Below are positions 9,248 through 17,077 of a stretch of DNA of 50,317 nucleotides, one piece after another. Numbering within the stretch: the first letter of the stretch is position 1; the number at the start of each line of letters is the position of its first letter. Under the pieces are notes generated by a model that saw only the letters and a list, made by a program, of their open reading frames with translations, was not told where the DNA came from and made no database searches. The position numbers and the translations under genes are program-made. This stretch comes from an uncultured Pelagibacteraceae bacterium (GTDB taxonomy: Bacteria; Pseudomonadota; Alphaproteobacteria; Pelagibacterales; Pelagibacteraceae): contig CACPPK010000006.1 in NCBI GenBank assembly GCA_902635845.1, positions 1-50,317 on the forward strand, in the 5' to 3' direction.

Positions 9248-10016
9248 AAAAAATATTGGGGCAGAAATAATTGTAAATTTAAAAGATGTTTCAAATAAAG
9301 ATATTTCAAAAATCAAAAAAGCACTGAATAAATATGGAATGTTATATTTTAAGGAACAAAAATTAACTTCTAAACTTTTCATTAAGTTTGCAAAATATTT
9401 TGGAAATTTAGCCAACTATCCAAGACTAAAAGGTTTAAATAAAAAATTTCCTCAAATTACGGTGGTGCAAAGAAAATCAACTGATAAAGGACCAAGTTTT
9501 GGAGAACAATTTCATACCGACTCAATTTATACAAAAAAGCCACCAAGATTTACAATGTTGTTTTCTAAACTTGTACCGAAAAAAGGAAAAGCTAATACAG
9601 AATTTTGTTCTCAATATCTTGCTTATAAAGAATTACCAAATTCAGTAAGAAGAAAATTTAGAAATATTAAAGCCAATTATTCCTCCGAGGGTCCAATTTC
9701 GGTTACAACAAAAGAGAGAGTAAAAGAAAAAGGAAAAAATATTAAAGAACTTAGATCATCACATAAAATAATCAGGAAAATAAGTACAAATTATTCGATT
9801 TATTGTAGCCCAGGACATTTTGTTGGTTTTAGTTCAAAAATAAAAAATCAAGACAAATTAAAAAAATTTCTTTTTAACCATCAAATTAAGAAGAAGTTTC
9901 AATTTTCATTGCCTTGGGAAAAAAATCAATTGGCTATATGGGATAACAGATCTATGCTTCATCAAGCAACACCTTTTAAAGGAAATAGAATAATGCATAG
10001 AATAACAATTAAATAA
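9225..10016 (+). CDS. TauD/TfdA-family Fe(II)/2-oxoglutarate dioxygenase
   Basis: A 263-residue member of the taurine dioxygenase superfamily. The Fe-binding His-x-Asp lies in QFHTDSIY, the distal His in SMLHQATPF, and the 2-oxoglutarate-binding Arg in the C-terminal HRITIK. The N-terminal GAEIIVNLKD and GMLYFKEQ are typical, which supports the first ATG despite a 23-base overlap with the upstream hydrolase. The substrate is unknown; the family includes taurine, chlorophenoxyacetate and carnitine-type substrates. Coupling to a dehalogenase-like enzyme hints at joint catabolism of a small organic acid. Confidence 0.87.
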   Translation: MLKIIPNKKNIGAEIIVNLKDVSNKDISKIKKALNKYGMLYFKEQKLTSKLFIKFAKYFGNLANYPRLKGLNKKFPQITVVQRKSTDKGPSFGEQFHTDSIYTKKPPRFTMLFSKLVPKKGKANTEFCSQYLAYKELPNSVRRKFRNIKANYSSEGPISVTTKERVKEKGKNIKELRSSHKIIRKISTNYSIYCSPGHFVGFSSKIKNQDKLKKFLFNHQIKKKFQFSLPWEKNQLAIWDNRSMLHQATPFKGNRIMHRITIK

Positions 10017-10019
10017 TTT

Positions 10020-10946
10020 ATGTTCACAATTTTTTTAGGACTAACTCCATTTATATTTATTACTTTTTTAGGGTTTGTGTTTGGTAAGTTAAAAGTCTTA
10101 GACCTTAGTCATGCTAAAATTTTAAATCTTTTCTTGTTCTATATTGCGGTCCCAGCATTGATTATTAAACTAATAGCACAAAATGAAATTGGACAAGTAG
10201 ATTTCAAACAAATTTTCTCTTATTTAATTATGCAATCGATATGTGGAATTATTACTTACTTAATTACTTTAAAATATTTTAAAAGATCAATCCCAGAGTC
10301 TATAATTTGGGCTTTAACAGTTGCTTTATCAAACCATGTCACTTTGCTTTTGCCAATAACAGAAATTTATTTTCAACAAAATGTAATCACACAAGTTGCA
10401 AGCATCATATTAATGGATGGGATAATTTTATTATCTATAATTGCTTTTTTTCTTGAATTATCTACAAAACAAAATGTTAATTTATTTAATTTTATTAAAA
10501 ATTTATTTTTAAACCCATTTATTCTTTCAATAATTATAGGTCTATTATTTTTATTATTAAATTTTAATATTGATCAAACACCGATAGAATACACTTTGTC
10601 TAAACTTGCAGCATGTGTTTCACCAGTTGGATTGTTTGCAATTGGCATAATTCTTTCGTTTTATACTAAAAATGTAATTAATAAATTATCTGTTTCTATT
10701 TCAGTTTTAAAATTAGTCATTTCCCCGATAATTTTATTGTTAATTGGATTAGCGATCTTTAATGCAGGATTGCCAGCTGAAATACCAGGTGCTTTCTTTG
10801 TGAGTGTAGCGCCTTGCGGAGTTACTTCTATAGTTTTATGTGCTGCATATAATGTAAGTCCCGAAAATATAATTAAAGCAATTTTTGTTTCTACTATTGC
10901 ATCTATAGGGACTATATTTTTTGCAATTAAGTATTTAACTCTATAA
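10020..10946 (+). CDS. AEC-family transporter (auxin efflux carrier type)
   Basis: A 308-residue integral membrane protein with about ten hydrophobic segments and the two-repeat layout of the AEC family (MleP/malonate permease-like). The start LGLTPFIFITFLGFVFGK and C-terminal PGAFFVSVAPCGVTSIVL match the family. Bacterial members carry malate, malonate or other small organic anions. It starts three bases after the dioxygenase, so it may move that enzyme's substrate or product. Its 3' end overlaps the convergent MBL gene by six bases. Confidence 0.85.
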   Translation: MFTIFLGLTPFIFITFLGFVFGKLKVLDLSHAKILNLFLFYIAVPALIIKLIAQNEIGQVDFKQIFSYLIMQSICGIITYLITLKYFKRSIPESIIWALTVALSNHVTLLLPITEIYFQQNVITQVASIILMDGIILLSIIAFFLELSTKQNVNLFNFIKNLFLNPFILSIIIGLLFLLLNFNIDQTPIEYTLSKLAACVSPVGLFAIGIILSFYTKNVINKLSVSISVLKLVISPIILLLIGLAIFNAGLPAEIPGAFFVSVAPCGVTSIVLCAAYNVSPENIIKAIFVSTIASIGTIFFAIKYLTL

Positions 10947-11924
10947 CAATTTATCTAGAGGTCTAACTTCTCCAATTTTAAAAATAATTGCATCTTCTTT
11001 ATTAAAACCATATTTCTCAGCACTATCTTTAAATCTAATTGGGGGTTCCATAATTGGCTCCAATGACAAAACAAATGTTCCCCAATGCATTCCTAATACT
11101 TTTTTACTTTTAAGGTCTTGTGCAACATTCAGGGCTTCCTCTGGCGTAGTATGATATATAGTTTTATCAAACATTGGTTTGAAATTATAAGCCCCAATAT
11201 TAATCATTGTCAGATCTATAGGACCATATTTTTCACCCAGTTCTTTGTAGATTTCCCCATATCCAGTATCACATGCAAATAAAATTTTTTTATTTTTATG
11301 TTCTATTAAAAAATTACCCCACAAAGTTTTATTAGTGTCTGTTAAACTTCTTTTTGACCAATGAACTGCAGGGAGTAAAGAAATTTTCAAATCCTCATTT
11401 ATAAATATTTGATCATACCAATCCATTTCATTTACATCTTTATATCCTTTAAAATATTTACCGAGGTTTAATGGCGTTAATACTTTTGCCCCCTTAAAAG
11501 GAAAATTTCTAATTGTTGACATATCCTGATGATCATAATGATTATGAGTAAGTAAAAATATATCTGTTTGGGGTATCTCATTTAATTTTATTGCGGGATT
11601 AGTAAATCTTTTGGGACCAAAGATAAGTGGTCCAGCATTCTTTGAAAATACAGGATCTGTTATAATTGTAGTTCCACCTAATTTTATAAGGTATGTTGCG
11701 TGACCTATCCAAGCAATATAATCATTATCTTTATATTTTTCTAAATCAGCTAATACTTTTTCTTTTTCAATCACATGTTCTTTTGGATAAGATAAATCAA
11801 CTTTTTTTCTTAATTTACTGAAAGTTCTATAAGAAAATTTTCCTGATCTGGATATTATTACTGGAGATCCTTTTGGATTCCTGAAAGTACCATCGGGTAA
11901 ATGATGATAAGGTCTTTCTTTCAT
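10941..11924 (-). CDS. MBL-fold metallo-hydrolase (UlaG / NAPE-PLD-like)
   Basis: A 327-residue metallo-beta-lactamase-fold hydrolase. The metal motif is THNHYDHQD (His127, His129, Asp131, His132), preceded by AWIGHATYLIKLGGTTIITDPVF, typical of the branch that includes UlaG and N-acyl-phosphatidylethanolamine phospholipase D; LLPAVHWSKRSLTD and LFACDTGYG supply further ligands, and GMHWGTF is C-terminal. No signal peptide is evident. The substrate cannot be told from sequence. It is one base downstream of the PQQ-type dehydrogenase on the same strand. Confidence 0.87.
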   Translation of the reverse strand: MKERPYHHLPDGTFRNPKGSPVIISRSGKFSYRTFSKLRKKVDLSYPKEHVIEKEKVLADLEKYKDNDYIAWIGHATYLIKLGGTTIITDPVFSKNAGPLIFGPKRFTNPAIKLNEIPQTDIFLLTHNHYDHQDMSTIRNFPFKGAKVLTPLNLGKYFKGYKDVNEMDWYDQIFINEDLKISLLPAVHWSKRSLTDTNKTLWGNFLIEHKNKKILFACDTGYGEIYKELGEKYGPIDLTMINIGAYNFKPMFDKTIYHTTPEEALNVAQDLKSKKVLGMHWGTFVLSLEPIMEPPIRFKDSAEKYGFNKEDAIIFKIGEVRPLDKLL

Positions 11925-11925
11925 A

Positions 11926-13020
11926 TTATTTTTTTTTCTCCATTAACCATAAACTGTTTCCCGCAAGAAAATATATTTTTCCATTAATTGGGTGAACTTG
12001 TATATCTCTTATTCTCCCAATTTTATCTTTGAAAATAATTGTTTCTTCAATCTTAGATGAATTTTTAAAGTTTAATTTTCTCATTGATTTATCTTTTAAA
12101 GAAGTAATTAACGCTTCGCCATTCCATTCACTAAATTCTTTTCCCTTATAAATAGTTATAGCACTTGCTGCTATTGAAGGTACCCAGTATTGGATTGCCT
12201 TGGTAAAACCTTTTTTCCATTTAGGTCCAATCTTTGAGCCTGAATAATTTGTTCCACCCCAACCTAAAATTTTCCAACCATAATTTTCTCCTTTTTTTAT
12301 TTCACCAAACCAATCACCACCTTTTGCACCATGGTTGCTTGCATAAATTTTTCCATCAAAAGAGGAATAGGTTAGTCCTTGAGGATTACGAACACCAATT
12401 TGATAAATTTCTGGTAACCAATTTGATTTACCTTCAAACTTAGGGTTATCTTTTGGAATACTACCATCTAAATAAATTCTGATAATACTTCCAGGATGAT
12501 TTGTCGGATCTTGAGCAATCATACCACCACCTCTTTCACCAGCAGAAGCAAAAAGATAATTGTCTTTTATAGCTAGTCTTGAACCGAAATGATAACCAGA
12601 TTCTATTGGTGGTTCAGCTTGAAATATATTTTTGAAATCTAAATTTTTTTTATTTAATTTAGCTTTTGCAATTGATGTACTAGTTTTCCAATCCCCTCTA
12701 TTTTCTGAATAAGAAATCCATAAGTAATTATCTTGGTAAATAATATCTAATAAACCCCCTTGTCCGTGAACAAAATAATTTAAGTTATGTTCAACTTCAT
12801 AAACTTCTTCAGAAATAATATTTACTATTTTTATTTTTCCAGTTTTTTCAGTGATAATAAGCTCTTCATTATTTATAAAAGACGATCCCCATGGCTCGTT
12901 TAAATTTGTCAATTTTTTAAAAGTAAAATTTTCAGAAAAGCTTTTCGATGAAAATATTAAAAAGAAAAATATCGATATAAAATATTTGACCACTTTATGA
13001 AAGTTTAGATCTACCACCAT
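11926..13020 (-). CDS. Periplasmic PQQ-dependent sugar dehydrogenase family protein (Asd/YliI-like)
   Basis: A soluble beta-propeller aldose-type dehydrogenase. After a hydrophobic signal segment (about residues 12-30) come LNEPWGSSFI, HGQGGLLDI, SAGERGGGMIAQDPTN, the signature IGVRNPQGLTYSS, the Ca/PQQ-region SNHGAKGGDWFGEI and ENYGWKILGWG. It is likely periplasmic, passing electrons from sugar oxidation to the respiratory chain. The ATG at 13020 overlaps the SDR gene by 26 bases; a GTG at 12993, just after the SDR stop, would give a shorter, more usual signal peptide and is a real alternative. Confidence 0.85.
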   Translation of the reverse strand: MVVDLNFHKVVKYFISIFFFLIFSSKSFSENFTFKKLTNLNEPWGSSFINNEELIITEKTGKIKIVNIISEEVYEVEHNLNYFVHGQGGLLDIIYQDNYLWISYSENRGDWKTSTSIAKAKLNKKNLDFKNIFQAEPPIESGYHFGSRLAIKDNYLFASAGERGGGMIAQDPTNHPGSIIRIYLDGSIPKDNPKFEGKSNWLPEIYQIGVRNPQGLTYSSFDGKIYASNHGAKGGDWFGEIKKGENYGWKILGWGGTNYSGSKIGPKWKKGFTKAIQYWVPSIAASAITIYKGKEFSEWNGEALITSLKDKSMRKLNFKNSSKIEETIIFKDKIGRIRDIQVHPINGKIYFLAGNSLWLMEKKK

Positions 13021-13705
13021 CTACAGCAATTATTTGGCCTGTAACCCAAGAACTATCATCTGTTAGTAAGAATTTTGCAAGAGCGGCAGAGTCTTTACCT
13101 TCGCCTAATCTTTTAAGGGGGTGTGCTTTTGCAATACCTTCGGCTATAGCAGTATTTTTTAACATTGGTTCTGCTATTTTAGATTTTGTTAAACTTGGTG
13201 CCACACAATTTACTCTTATGTTAGGAGCAAATTCTGCTGCAAGAGAAACCGTCAATCCTTCAACAGCAGCTTTTGCTGAGGCTATGATTGCATGGTTAGT
13301 AAAACCTCTTTGAGCAGCAACGGTTGAAAATAATACTATCGAACCTTTATTTTTTTTTAAACTTTCTTGAAATCCTTTAATAGCTTCTACAGCAGAATAA
13401 AGATTAAGTTTCATGCATTTTTGAAAGTCTTGTTCATTCACCATTCTTAATGGTTTTAAATCAATTGAACCCACGCAATAAGCTAGGCCTTTAATTTCAG
13501 AAATATCTGATTTAACTTTTTCTATAAACCCATCCTCTAAAACATCTGCAACTGTATGTGAGCATCCAAGTTTTTCAGAGACAGAACTAAGTTCACTTTC
13601 ATTTCTTCCAACTAAATGAATATCGTTTCCAGAGTTTTTTAATTGTTCCGCTAAACTTGACCCAATAGAACCTGTCGCACCAAAAATTACATATTTTTCT
13701 GACAT
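12995..13705 (-). CDS. Atypical SDR-family protein lacking the catalytic tyrosine
   Basis: A 236-residue Rossmann-fold short-chain dehydrogenase/reductase. The cofactor loop FGATGSIGSSLAEQL (a TGxxxGxx variant), LVGRNESEL, VLFSTVAAQRG (Ser), NIRVNCVAPSLTKS and the C-terminal SSWVTGQIIAVDGG are all clear. At the active site, however, the usual Tyr-x-x-x-Lys reads Ile-Ala-Ser-Ala-Lys (IASAKAAVEGL), so the proton-donating Tyr is absent while Ser and Lys remain. It may be a non-catalytic binder or use altered chemistry. The start codon lies only 27 bases from that of the divergent photolyase-related gene. Confidence 0.85.
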   Translation of the reverse strand: MSEKYVIFGATGSIGSSLAEQLKNSGNDIHLVGRNESELSSVSEKLGCSHTVADVLEDGFIEKVKSDISEIKGLAYCVGSIDLKPLRMVNEQDFQKCMKLNLYSAVEAIKGFQESLKKNKGSIVLFSTVAAQRGFTNHAIIASAKAAVEGLTVSLAAEFAPNIRVNCVAPSLTKSKIAEPMLKNTAIAEGIAKAHPLKRLGEGKDSAALAKFLLTDDSSWVTGQIIAVDGGRSKLS

Positions 13706-13718
13706 AAAAAATTTTATT

Positions 13719-13732
13719 AGTTATATTTAACT
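13719..13732. promoter_or_regulatory. Inverted repeat in the SDR/photolyase divergent gap
   Basis: AGTTA-TATT-TAACT, with perfect five-base arms, abuts the ATG of the photolyase-related gene within a 27-base gap between two divergent starts. The gap is too short for two independent promoters with leaders, so the promoters must overlap the opposite coding region or yield leaderless mRNAs. A dual operator is possible but unproven. Confidence 0.25.
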
Positions 13733-15223
13733 ATGAAGTTATTTTTTATACTTGGTAATCAATTATTTCCAACAAAATACTTAGACCGCTTCAAAAAAGA
13801 CCACCTATTTTTTATGGCTGAAGATAAGGGTTTATGCACTTATGAAAAGCATCATAAACAAAAAATTTTATTATTTTTATCTTCTATGCGTTCTTATGCA
13901 GACGGATTAAGAAAAAACAAATTTAAATTAGATTACTTTAAAATCGAAGATAAAGAATTTAATGAAGATTATTTAAAAAAATTAAAAAAAATAATTACAC
14001 AAAAAAAAGTAAAAGAAATTTCAAGTTTTGAAGTAGAAGATAAATTTTTTGAAAAAAAAATTTCACAATTTTTAAAAAAAGAAAACATACACTGGAATGT
14101 TATTCAAACTCCTATGTTTTTAAATTCAAGAGCTGAATTTAAAAATTATTTATCAAAATCAAAAAAACCTTTTATGGCAACTTTCTACAAAGATGTTAGA
14201 AAAAAATCTGGAATATTGATGGGGTCAGATGGTGATCCAATTGGGGGGAAATGGAGCTTTGATGAAGATAATAGAAATAAATTACCTAAAAATATTTCAA
14301 TTCCTAAATTTCCAAAAATAAATGAAACCAGTCATACAAAAAAATTAAAGCCTATTATTGAAAAGGAATTTAAAAATCACCCAGGGAGTACAAATAATTT
14401 TTGGTTTGCAACTGAATACGAGGACGTTGTTAAACTTTTAAATTTTTTTATAAAAGAAAAATCAAACTTATTTGGTGATTATGAGGATGCAGTTGATCAA
14501 AAAGATAATATTCTATTTCATAGTGCATTAAGTCCTTATATAAATTTAGGTTTAATTACTCCTGAATTTGTTATCCAAAAAATTTTAGATTTTCATAAAA
14601 AAAATAAAATTAGAATGAATTCTTTAGAGGGCTACATTCGCCAGGTGATTGGTTGGCGAGAATTTATGCGTGGAATTTATCAGTCCTATTCTCAAGAAAT
14701 GGAAACTGGAAATTTTTTTAAACAAAATAGAAAAATGAAAAGTTCTTGGTATGATGGGACCACTGGTCTTCCACCTTTGGATTATGCAATTAAAAATGCT
14801 GTTAATCATGGTTGGTCACATCACATTGAAAGGTTAATGATCTTATCCAACATTATGAACCTTTGTGAAATTAAGCCAACAATTGTTTACAAATGGTTCA
14901 TGGAAATGTTCGTAGACTCTTCAGATTGGGTGATGGTTCCTAATGTTTATGGAATGGGATTATTTAGTGATGGAGGAATTTTTGCGACCAAACCTTATAT
15001 TTGTGGATCTGCATATTTTATTAAAATGATGGATTTTAAAAAAGGTGAGTGGTGTAACACCATGGATGGTCTTTATTGGAGATTTATTGATCGAAATAGA
15101 AAATTTTTTTTAAAAAACCCTCGTCTTTCGATGATGGTAAGAATATTTGATAAAATGAAATCTGATAGAAAAAAATTAATTTTATCTGAAGCTGATAGAT
15201 TTATTAAACTAAATACAATTTGA
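13733..15223 (+). CDS. Cryptochrome/photolyase family protein (FeS-BCP / PhrB-related)
   Basis: A 496-residue flavoprotein of the deoxyribodipyrimidine photolyase-related group, whose members include prokaryotic (6-4) photolyases and CryB. The N-terminal antenna-type domain begins [11 protein letters not shown]. The FAD-binding helical domain contains [47 protein letters not shown] and [11 protein letters not shown]. Only four Cys are present: Cys35 and three near the C-terminus (NLCEI, YICGS, GEWCN). The Cys-x-x-Cys pair that helps bind the [4Fe-4S] cluster in PhrB is missing. A DNA repair or blue-light sensing role is likely; which one is not decidable here. It is coupled to the DUF2256 gene. 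Confidence 0.88.
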   Translation: MKLFFILGNQLFPTKYLDRFKKDHLFFMAEDKGLCTYEKHHKQKILLFLSSMRSYADGLRKNKFKLDYFKIEDKEFNEDYLKKLKKIITQKKVKEISSFEVEDKFFEKKISQFLKKENIHWNVIQTPMFLNSRAEFKNYLSKSKKPFMATFYKDVRKKSGILMGSDGDPIGGKWSFDEDNRNKLPKNISIPKFPKINETSHTKKLKPIIEKEFKNHPGSTNNFWFATEYEDVVKLLNFFIKEKSNLFGDYEDAVDQKDNILFHSALSPYINLGLITPEFVIQKILDFHKKNKIRMNSLEGYIRQVIGWREFMRGIYQSYSQEMETGNFFKQNRKMKSSWYDGTTGLPPLDYAIKNAVNHGWSHHIERLMILSNIMNLCEIKPTIVYKWFMEMFVDSSDWVMVPNVYGMGLFSDGGIFATKPYICGSAYFIKMMDFKKGEWCNTMDGLYWRFIDRNRKFFLKNPRLSMMVRIFDKMKSDRKKLILSEADRFIKLNTI

Positions 15224-15351
15224 TGAAAAAAGAAAATTTACCAACAAAAATTTGTCCAGTTTGTAAAAGACCATTTACTTGGCGAAAAAAATGGAAGTTA
15301 AATTGGGATAGAGTAAAATATTGTTCCAAGAAGTGTTCTAAGTTAAACTAA
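15223..15351 (+). CDS. DUF2256 zinc-ribbon-like small protein
   Basis: A 42-residue protein whose ATG overlaps the preceding TGA stop by one base (TGATG). It carries [19 protein letters not shown] and a second pair in KYCSKKCSK, giving a Cys-x2-Cys / Cys-x3-Cys pattern that fits a small zinc-binding module. This matches the DUF2256 family, which to my knowledge is often found beside photolyase/cryptochrome genes. It is easily missed by gene finders because of its size. The function is unknown. Confidence 0.85.
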   Translation: MKKENLPTKICPVCKRPFTWRKKWKLNWDRVKYCSKKCSKLN

Positions 15352-15356
15352 GCTTA

Positions 15357-16076
15357 TTGAACATTATAGTATTACAACATATCAAAATAGAAGATCCAGG
15401 TTACATTAAAGATTTAATGTTAGCTGATGGATTTAACTTAACTACCATTGAGTTAGATGAAGGTGAAAAAATACCAGACGATTTAAGTAAATTTGATGGA
15501 ATGTTTTGTATGGGAGGTCCAATGGATACCTATATGGAACAAGAATATCCTTGGTTAATAGAAGAAAAGAAAAGAATTAAAGAATTTGTTGTGAATTTAA
15601 AAAAACCTTATTTAGGTTTTTGTTTAGGTTGTCAGCTTTTAGGAGAGGTATTGGAAGGAAAAGTGGTTAAATCTAAACCAGCAGAAATTGGTATTATGGA
15701 TATAAATTTCTCTAATGAAAAAGATGAAGATAAATTATTTTCAAAATTTCCTAATACCATTAAAAGTTTACAATGGCATTCTTATGAGGTTCAAGGCATT
15801 GAAAGTAATAAAGATGTAACTTTATTAGCTTCGTCCCCAATCACCAAGTATCAAATCTTTAAATATCAAAACCATGCTTATGGAATTCAATTTCATATAG
15901 AAATAAAAGATTCTACTGTTAATGAATGGGGGTGTGTCCCGGAGTATAAAAAAGCTTTGGAAGAACAGCTTGGTATTGGTGCATTAGAAAAGTTTGATCA
16001 ATCTGCAAAAGATAATATGAAAGATATGAATAACTACTCTACAATCCTTTATAATAATTTTAAAAAACTTTTATGA
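15357..16076 (+). CDS. Class I glutamine amidotransferase
   Basis: A 239-residue type 1 GATase domain standing alone. The nucleophile Cys89 is in GFCLGCQLLGEVL and the His180/Glu182 dyad in IQFHIEI; FCMGGPMDTYMEQEYPWL is typical of the GMP-synthase-like branch. No synthetase domain is fused, so it may hydrolyse glutamine for a partner or act on a gamma-glutamyl compound. The start used is TTG, five bases after the DUF2256 stop, because the upstream strand (IIVLQHI) belongs to the fold and the next ATG would remove it. It overlaps the next small gene by four bases. Confidence 0.87.
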   Translation: MNIIVLQHIKIEDPGYIKDLMLADGFNLTTIELDEGEKIPDDLSKFDGMFCMGGPMDTYMEQEYPWLIEEKKRIKEFVVNLKKPYLGFCLGCQLLGEVLEGKVVKSKPAEIGIMDINFSNEKDEDKLFSKFPNTIKSLQWHSYEVQGIESNKDVTLLASSPITKYQIFKYQNHAYGIQFHIEIKDSTVNEWGCVPEYKKALEEQLGIGALEKFDQSAKDNMKDMNNYSTILYNNFKKLL

Positions 16077-16294
16077 ACAATAAAATTTTTGAATGGGCAG
16101 GGGTTATAACTGCAATATTGTATTCTTTGTTTGTTGCTTTAAATATAGGCATAGAATTTTTTGGTTTTTGTTTATTACTTTTATCAGCAATTTTAATTGG
16201 AATTTGGGCTTATAGAGGCGGTCATAAAGGAATTTTATTTTTGCAATTTTTTTATGCAACTGCTGGAATTATTGGAATGATAAGATGGTTTTAA
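16073..16294 (+). CDS. Small multi-span membrane protein, unknown function
   Basis: A 73-residue hydrophobic protein with about three membrane segments (GVITAILYSLFVALNIG, FGFCLLLLSAILIGIWAY, ILFLQFFYATAGIIGMI). The ATGA overlap with the amidotransferase gene argues for co-translation. The layout vaguely recalls a PnuC fragment, but I cannot name a family. The last four bases overlap the convergent methyltransferase gene. Confidence 0.68.
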   Translation: MNNKIFEWAGVITAILYSLFVALNIGIEFFGFCLLLLSAILIGIWAYRGGHKGILFLQFFYATAGIIGMIRWF

Positions 16295-17016
16295 ATAATT
16301 GGGTGTTTTTTTATTTCGTATATATTTAAAGTATCATTATTATTTTTTTCATCAATTTTATGCAAGAAGTCTTTAAGATTGAAAGGTTCAATTTCAATAT
16401 TTATATCTCTGTATCTTCCAACGGCTTTTAATTCATTATTTTTTTTTAATGAAGGGGTAGAGGTCACTCCAAAAAATTTAACATCTAAATTCTTCAGAAG
16501 ATTTAAAAAATTAACTATTTGTTCATTTTTAAGATGTATAAATACGTCTCTGATTAAAATTATATCAAATCCATTTGGGATCTCATCTTTAACTAAATCA
16601 AATGTTTTGAAAGAAATTTTATTATTTGAATATTTTAAATTGTTATTTTTTATTAATTCATCAACAATATCTAGTCCTAAATATTTATCATAATTATAAT
16701 ATTTATTAAGCAACAAATTCATCCAAATAAAATCACCACACCCTATGTCCAGAATAGTTTTTATATTTTTTTCTGCAAAAAATTTTTCAAGTTTTCTGCT
16801 CATATCCGATGTATAATTTAAGTTTGAACCAGGACCACTTCTAGATTTTTGTAAATCTAATTTAAAATAGTTTTGCCAATGATTAGATAAATATATATGT
16901 CTGAATGCATTTTTTCTTATTTTTTCTTTAGAGAAAAAAAAGGTCGAAAATTTAGATACATAAAATTTTCTTAACCAGTAAGATAATTTAAAAAATCTAT
17001 CCGCACTTTTACTCAT
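16291..17016 (-). CDS. Class I SAM-dependent methyltransferase
   Basis: A 241-residue protein with the Rossmann methyltransferase motif I TILDIGCGDFIWM, the acidic end of strand 2 in KYLGLDIVDELI, motif post-I FDLVKDEIPNGFD and motif IV IILIRDVFIHLKN. The N-terminal 80 residues are basic and aromatic and contain no other recognised domain. The substrate is unknown. It lies 61 bases downstream of the photolyase-type FAD protein gene on the same strand. Confidence 0.8.
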   Translation of the reverse strand: MSKSADRFFKLSYWLRKFYVSKFSTFFFSKEKIRKNAFRHIYLSNHWQNYFKLDLQKSRSGPGSNLNYTSDMSRKLEKFFAEKNIKTILDIGCGDFIWMNLLLNKYYNYDKYLGLDIVDELIKNNNLKYSNNKISFKTFDLVKDEIPNGFDIILIRDVFIHLKNEQIVNFLNLLKNLDVKFFGVTSTPSLKKNNELKAVGRYRDINIEIEPFNLKDFLHKIDEKNNNDTLNIYEIKKHPII

Positions 17017-17077
17017 AATTATTACGATAGAAATTTATACATCTAAAATAGTTTAATTTAAAAGGTAATTAATAAAA

